Positions 61,704 to 64,000 of a stretch of 64,000 bases of DNA are shown here, one piece after another. This DNA is from Streptomyces sp. NBC_00344 (GTDB lineage Bacteria > Actinomycetota > Actinomycetes > Streptomycetales > Streptomycetaceae). The DNA lies in assembly GCF_036088315.1 (NCBI RefSeq), contig NZ_CP107996.1, positions 5,477,501 through 5,541,500 on the forward strand, written 5' to 3'. Position numbers and translations under genes: made by a program. The notes under the pieces were generated by a model. The model was not told the origin of the DNA. It was given only the letters and a program-made list of their open reading frames with translations, and did not search any database. Position 1 is the stretch's first letter, and every line of letters begins with the position of its first letter.

Positions 61704-63059
61704 TCAGCCGGCCCAGACCGGGGCGTCGGAGCCCCAGGTTCCCGGCGGACGTGACCAGTTCGCCGGGCCGCCGTCGAAGCCGACGGGCGGCAGCGCATGG
61801 CGCAGCCGCCCCACCGGGCTCCCGGTCTCCGTCAGCCAGTCCCGCGGGTCGTAGCGGGGGGAGTCCAGCAGCCAGGCGGCCGTACCGGCCAGCGCCAGAC
61901 CCGCCAGATGACCGCCGCCTTCGGTGAGGGCGCGCAGTACGGCGGCGGCGAGCAGATAGCCGGTCCCGTGGTCGAGCGCCTGGGCGGGAAGAACCCCCGG
62001 ACCGTCCGGGCCGCCCTCGACGGAGGCGATCCCGGAGGCCACCTGGACCAGGCTGTCGAAGCCCCGCCGGCCTGCCCAGGGCCCGTACCGGCCCCAGGCC
62101 GACACCTCGGCGACGATCACACCAGGGCGCCGTGCCGCGAGATCCTGCGGACCGAGACCGAACCGTTCCAGTGCTCCGGGACGGTATCCGGTGACCACCA
62201 CATCGGCGTCCGCGAGCAGGTGGTCGAACGTTCTCCGGCCCGAGCGGCCGGCGAGGTCGAGCACCGCGGACCGCTTCCCGAACCCGGTGTCACTGTGCGC
62301 GTCCTGACTTTCCGGCAGCTGAGGTGCGTCGATGCGCAGCACGTCGGCGCCGAGAAGCGCGAGCGTACGAGTGGCGACGGGCCCGGCGATGACCCGGGTC
62401 AGGTCGAGGACCCTCACCCCCGAGGCGGGCAGACCTGCGGAGGCCGGAGCCGGAAGCCGCCGGGGCCCGCCGCCGGTGCGCTCGAACGTCAGCAACGGGC
62501 GCGCGGCGACCGCGGCGCCCTGCGGGTGGGCCGCCCAGACCTCGGGGGTGCGCAGGGCGACGGCGAGCCCTCCTGCGGTGTACACCGTCTCCTCGGTCTC
62601 CTGCGCCGCACGGTCCGCCAGTGCACCGGCCACCGCGGCGGCACCCGCGTCCGCCGGCAGCCCCAGTGCGCCGAGCAACCGTTTTCTGTGGTGCGGGTAG
62701 TTGGCGTGGGTGCGCACCCAGCCGTCGGCCGCGCGCCAGAACCCGGAGAGCGGGGCGAAGGACACCGGTGCGCGCCCGTCCACCAGCAGATGGCGTTCAC
62801 TGACGAAGGCGGTCGCCACCGCGCCGGCGTCGATCCGGACCCGGGGGAGCGGCCCTCCGGTGCGTGCCGCTGCGAGCTCCGCAGCGGCGAGCGAACACAC
62901 CGCCACCGTGCCCCGGGCCAGGTCCATGACCGGCAGCCGGGCCGGCAGCAGCCCACAGGGCCCGGTGTGCGTGATGGACGCGAGCAGCGAAGGATCGCCG
63001 CCGAGTGCCTCCCAGGCCCGCTGCTCTGCCGGTGTTCCTGTGGGGGATACGGGTGTCAT
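61704..63059 (-). CDS. CaiB/BaiF-family CoA-transferase
   Basis: The 451-residue protein has the type III CoA-transferase core in its C-terminal half: VRVLDLTRVIAGPVATRTLALLGADVLRID, followed by DLAGRSGRRTFDHLLADADVVVTGYRPGALERFGLGPQDL and GFDSLVQVASGIASVEGG. The N-terminal 200 residues are a second, more divergent copy. It should move CoA between acyl groups. It converges on the alcohol dehydrogenase 8 bp away. Confidence 0.9.
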   Translation of the reverse strand: MTPVSPTGTPAEQRAWEALGGDPSLLASITHTGPCGLLPARLPVMDLARGTVAVCSLAAAELAAARTGGPLPRVRIDAGAVATAFVSERHLLVDGRAPVSFAPLSGFWRAADGWVRTHANYPHHRKRLLGALGLPADAGAAAVAGALADRAAQETEETVYTAGGLAVALRTPEVWAAHPQGAAVAARPLLTFERTGGGPRRLPAPASAGLPASGVRVLDLTRVIAGPVATRTLALLGADVLRIDAPQLPESQDAHSDTGFGKRSAVLDLAGRSGRRTFDHLLADADVVVTGYRPGALERFGLGPQDLAARRPGVIVAEVSAWGRYGPWAGRRGFDSLVQVASGIASVEGGPDGPGVLPAQALDHGTGYLLAAAVLRALTEGGGHLAGLALAGTAAWLLDSPRYDPRDWLTETGSPVGRLRHALPPVGFDGGPANWSRPPGTWGSDAPVWAG

Positions 63060-63125
63060 GCCGACACTGTGCCGCATGTCCCGGTGGGGCCGGACGACGG
63101 TTCCGCCCCCGGCCCCGCCGGTTCC

Positions 63126-64000
63126 CTACCTGGTCACCGCGTGCAGCGCGTCGACCAGGCCCGGCCCGTAGAACCCGTTGTGGACCCTGCCGCCCTTGCA
63201 GACCGCGTCCACGACGCCGTCACCGTCGATGTCGTACGGCACCGGGCAGGCGAGCCGGTCCGCTTCGGCGGCCAGCAGCGCCTTGACCACGCCGGGGGAG
63301 GCATGCGGGTGCCTGGACTTGATCAGGGCCGCGACACCCGCGACATGGGGCGATGCCATGGAGGTCCCCGCCATGTACGCCCAGCCTCCGCCCGGTACCG
63401 GTCCGAGGATCAGCCCGCTGGTGGCAGGAGCCTCCGGTGGCTGGTAGGCGGTGGAGTCGCCGCCCGGGGCCGCGATATCGACAATGCCGAGACCGTAGTT
63501 GGAGAACGAGGACTTCAGGTTCCTGGCACCCGTCGCGGCAACCGTCACCACCCCGGGCAACTGGGTGGGGATATCGAGGCACTTGGACGGATCGACCGTG
63601 CGGGTACCCGGCGCGCCGTCGTCGGGGCTCGACGAGTCGGTGATCGAGTGCGAGGTGAGGTCGTAGTTCTCGTTGCCCGCGGCCGCGACATTGACCGTCC
63701 CCCGGCGTTCCGCGTACCGCGAGGCCCGGGTGACCGCTTCGACCAGGGCCTTCTGGTCCGGGTCGTCCTTGCAGTTGAAGTACCACGGATCGGTGTAATA
63801 GCTGTTGTTGGTCACGTCGACGCCGTGGTCGGCGGCCCACATGAAGCCGCAGACGACGGCCTCGGTGTAGAAGAAGCCGGCCGTCGTGCCCACCTTGATG
63901 CCGGCCACCTTCACCCCGGGAGCGACGCCGGTGATCCCGATGCCGTTCTTCGCACCGGCGATCTCCCCCGCCACATGCGTACCGTGCGGGCTCTCCTCCG
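63126..64000 (-). CDS. Subtilisin-family (S8) serine protease, N-terminus off the right edge
   Basis: The visible 290 residues start inside the catalytic domain at SPHGTHVAGEIAG, which holds the active histidine, continue through the oxyanion asparagine region (AAAGNENYDL) and end soon after the serine in GTSMASPHVAG. The missing part, with the aspartate and signal peptide, lies past the window edge. A short tail follows the catalytic domain (GVVDAVCKGGRVHNGFYGPGLV). Probably secreted. Confidence 0.92.
   Translation of the reverse strand, partial: EESPHGTHVAGEIAGAKNGIGITGVAPGVKVAGIKVGTTAGFFYTEAVVCGFMWAADHGVDVTNNSYYTDPWYFNCKDDPDQKALVEAVTRASRYAERRGTVNVAAAGNENYDLTSHSITDSSSPDDGAPGTRTVDPSKCLDIPTQLPGVVTVAATGARNLKSSFSNYGLGIVDIAAPGGDSTAYQPPEAPATSGLILGPVPGGGWAYMAGTSMASPHVAGVAALIKSRHPHASPGVVKALLAAEADRLACPVPYDIDGDGVVDAVCKGGRVHNGFYGPGLVDALHAVTR

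Overview
The window reads as a stretch of Streptomyces chromosome. It is very GC-rich, with third codon positions almost always G or C and frequent GTG starts. Gene content is typical of the genus: ectABCD, a cobalamin operon, an Asp23/AmaP envelope-stress cluster, an LAETG sortase substrate and a small protein matching the GATC-binding nucleoid protein Gbn. Gene order from the ectoine genes to gbn agrees with what I recall of the S. coelicolor SCO18xx core region; this was not checked against a database.

1-11.5 kb: genes for oxidative uronate/aldarate catabolism. A DeoR regulator is cut by the left edge. Uronate dehydrogenase is divergent from 5-dehydro-4-deoxyglucarate dehydratase, which is coupled to an unknown TIM-barrel-like protein. 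Further on lie an IclR regulator and the 2-oxoglutarate-semialdehyde dehydrogenase, coupled to a DUF1349 protein. An unrelated block at 4.0-8.4 kb (two GNATs, a HAD phosphatase, a membrane protein, a penicillin-binding protein) splits the set. Similar GTTCAGWAT sequences lie in both catabolic promoter regions.

11.7-24.3 kb: a GNAT and a DsbA/FrnE-like protein, then a self-contained catabolic module of unknown substrate: serine hydrolase plus IclR regulator, a divergent five-gene oligopeptide-type ABC importer, a ROK-fold protein lacking kinase residues, a creatininase-family amidohydrolase, a glucarate-dehydratase-like enolase and a class V aminotransferase. This is the most interesting candidate system in the window.

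24.4-31.8 kb: ectABCD (minus strand, ectoine and 5-hydroxyectoine), a class V aminotransferase, an amidohydrolase with a leaderless-type promoter, and a secreted LAETG protein.

31.9-42.9 kb: cobalamin and metal/phosphate genes: CobC-like enzyme, CbiG-C/CobE with a His-rich tail, a ZIP transporter, and the cobD-cobQ-chelatase-cobO-cobB operon behind a cobalamin riboswitch. A perfect 27-bp hairpin separates it from a PitH-type phosphate transporter preceded by a two-unit PHO box.

43-50.2 kb: class II aldolase, alpha/beta hydrolase, a large unknown protein, VOC protein, ABC-F ATPase with a 7-codon leader ORF, Gbn-like protein with clustered GATC sites upstream, and an enoyl-CoA hydratase-family enzyme.

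50.2-64 kb: the Asp23/AmaP operon, an atypical SDR, GH15 glucan hydrolase, SURF1, zinc-ribbon protein, DnaQ-like exonuclease with BRCT, VIT1-type transporter, fatty acid hydroxylase, YhhN protein, zinc alcohol dehydrogenase, CaiB/BaiF CoA-transferase, and a subtilase cut by the right edge. No tRNA, rRNA, CRISPR array, insertion sequence or prophage was recognised.
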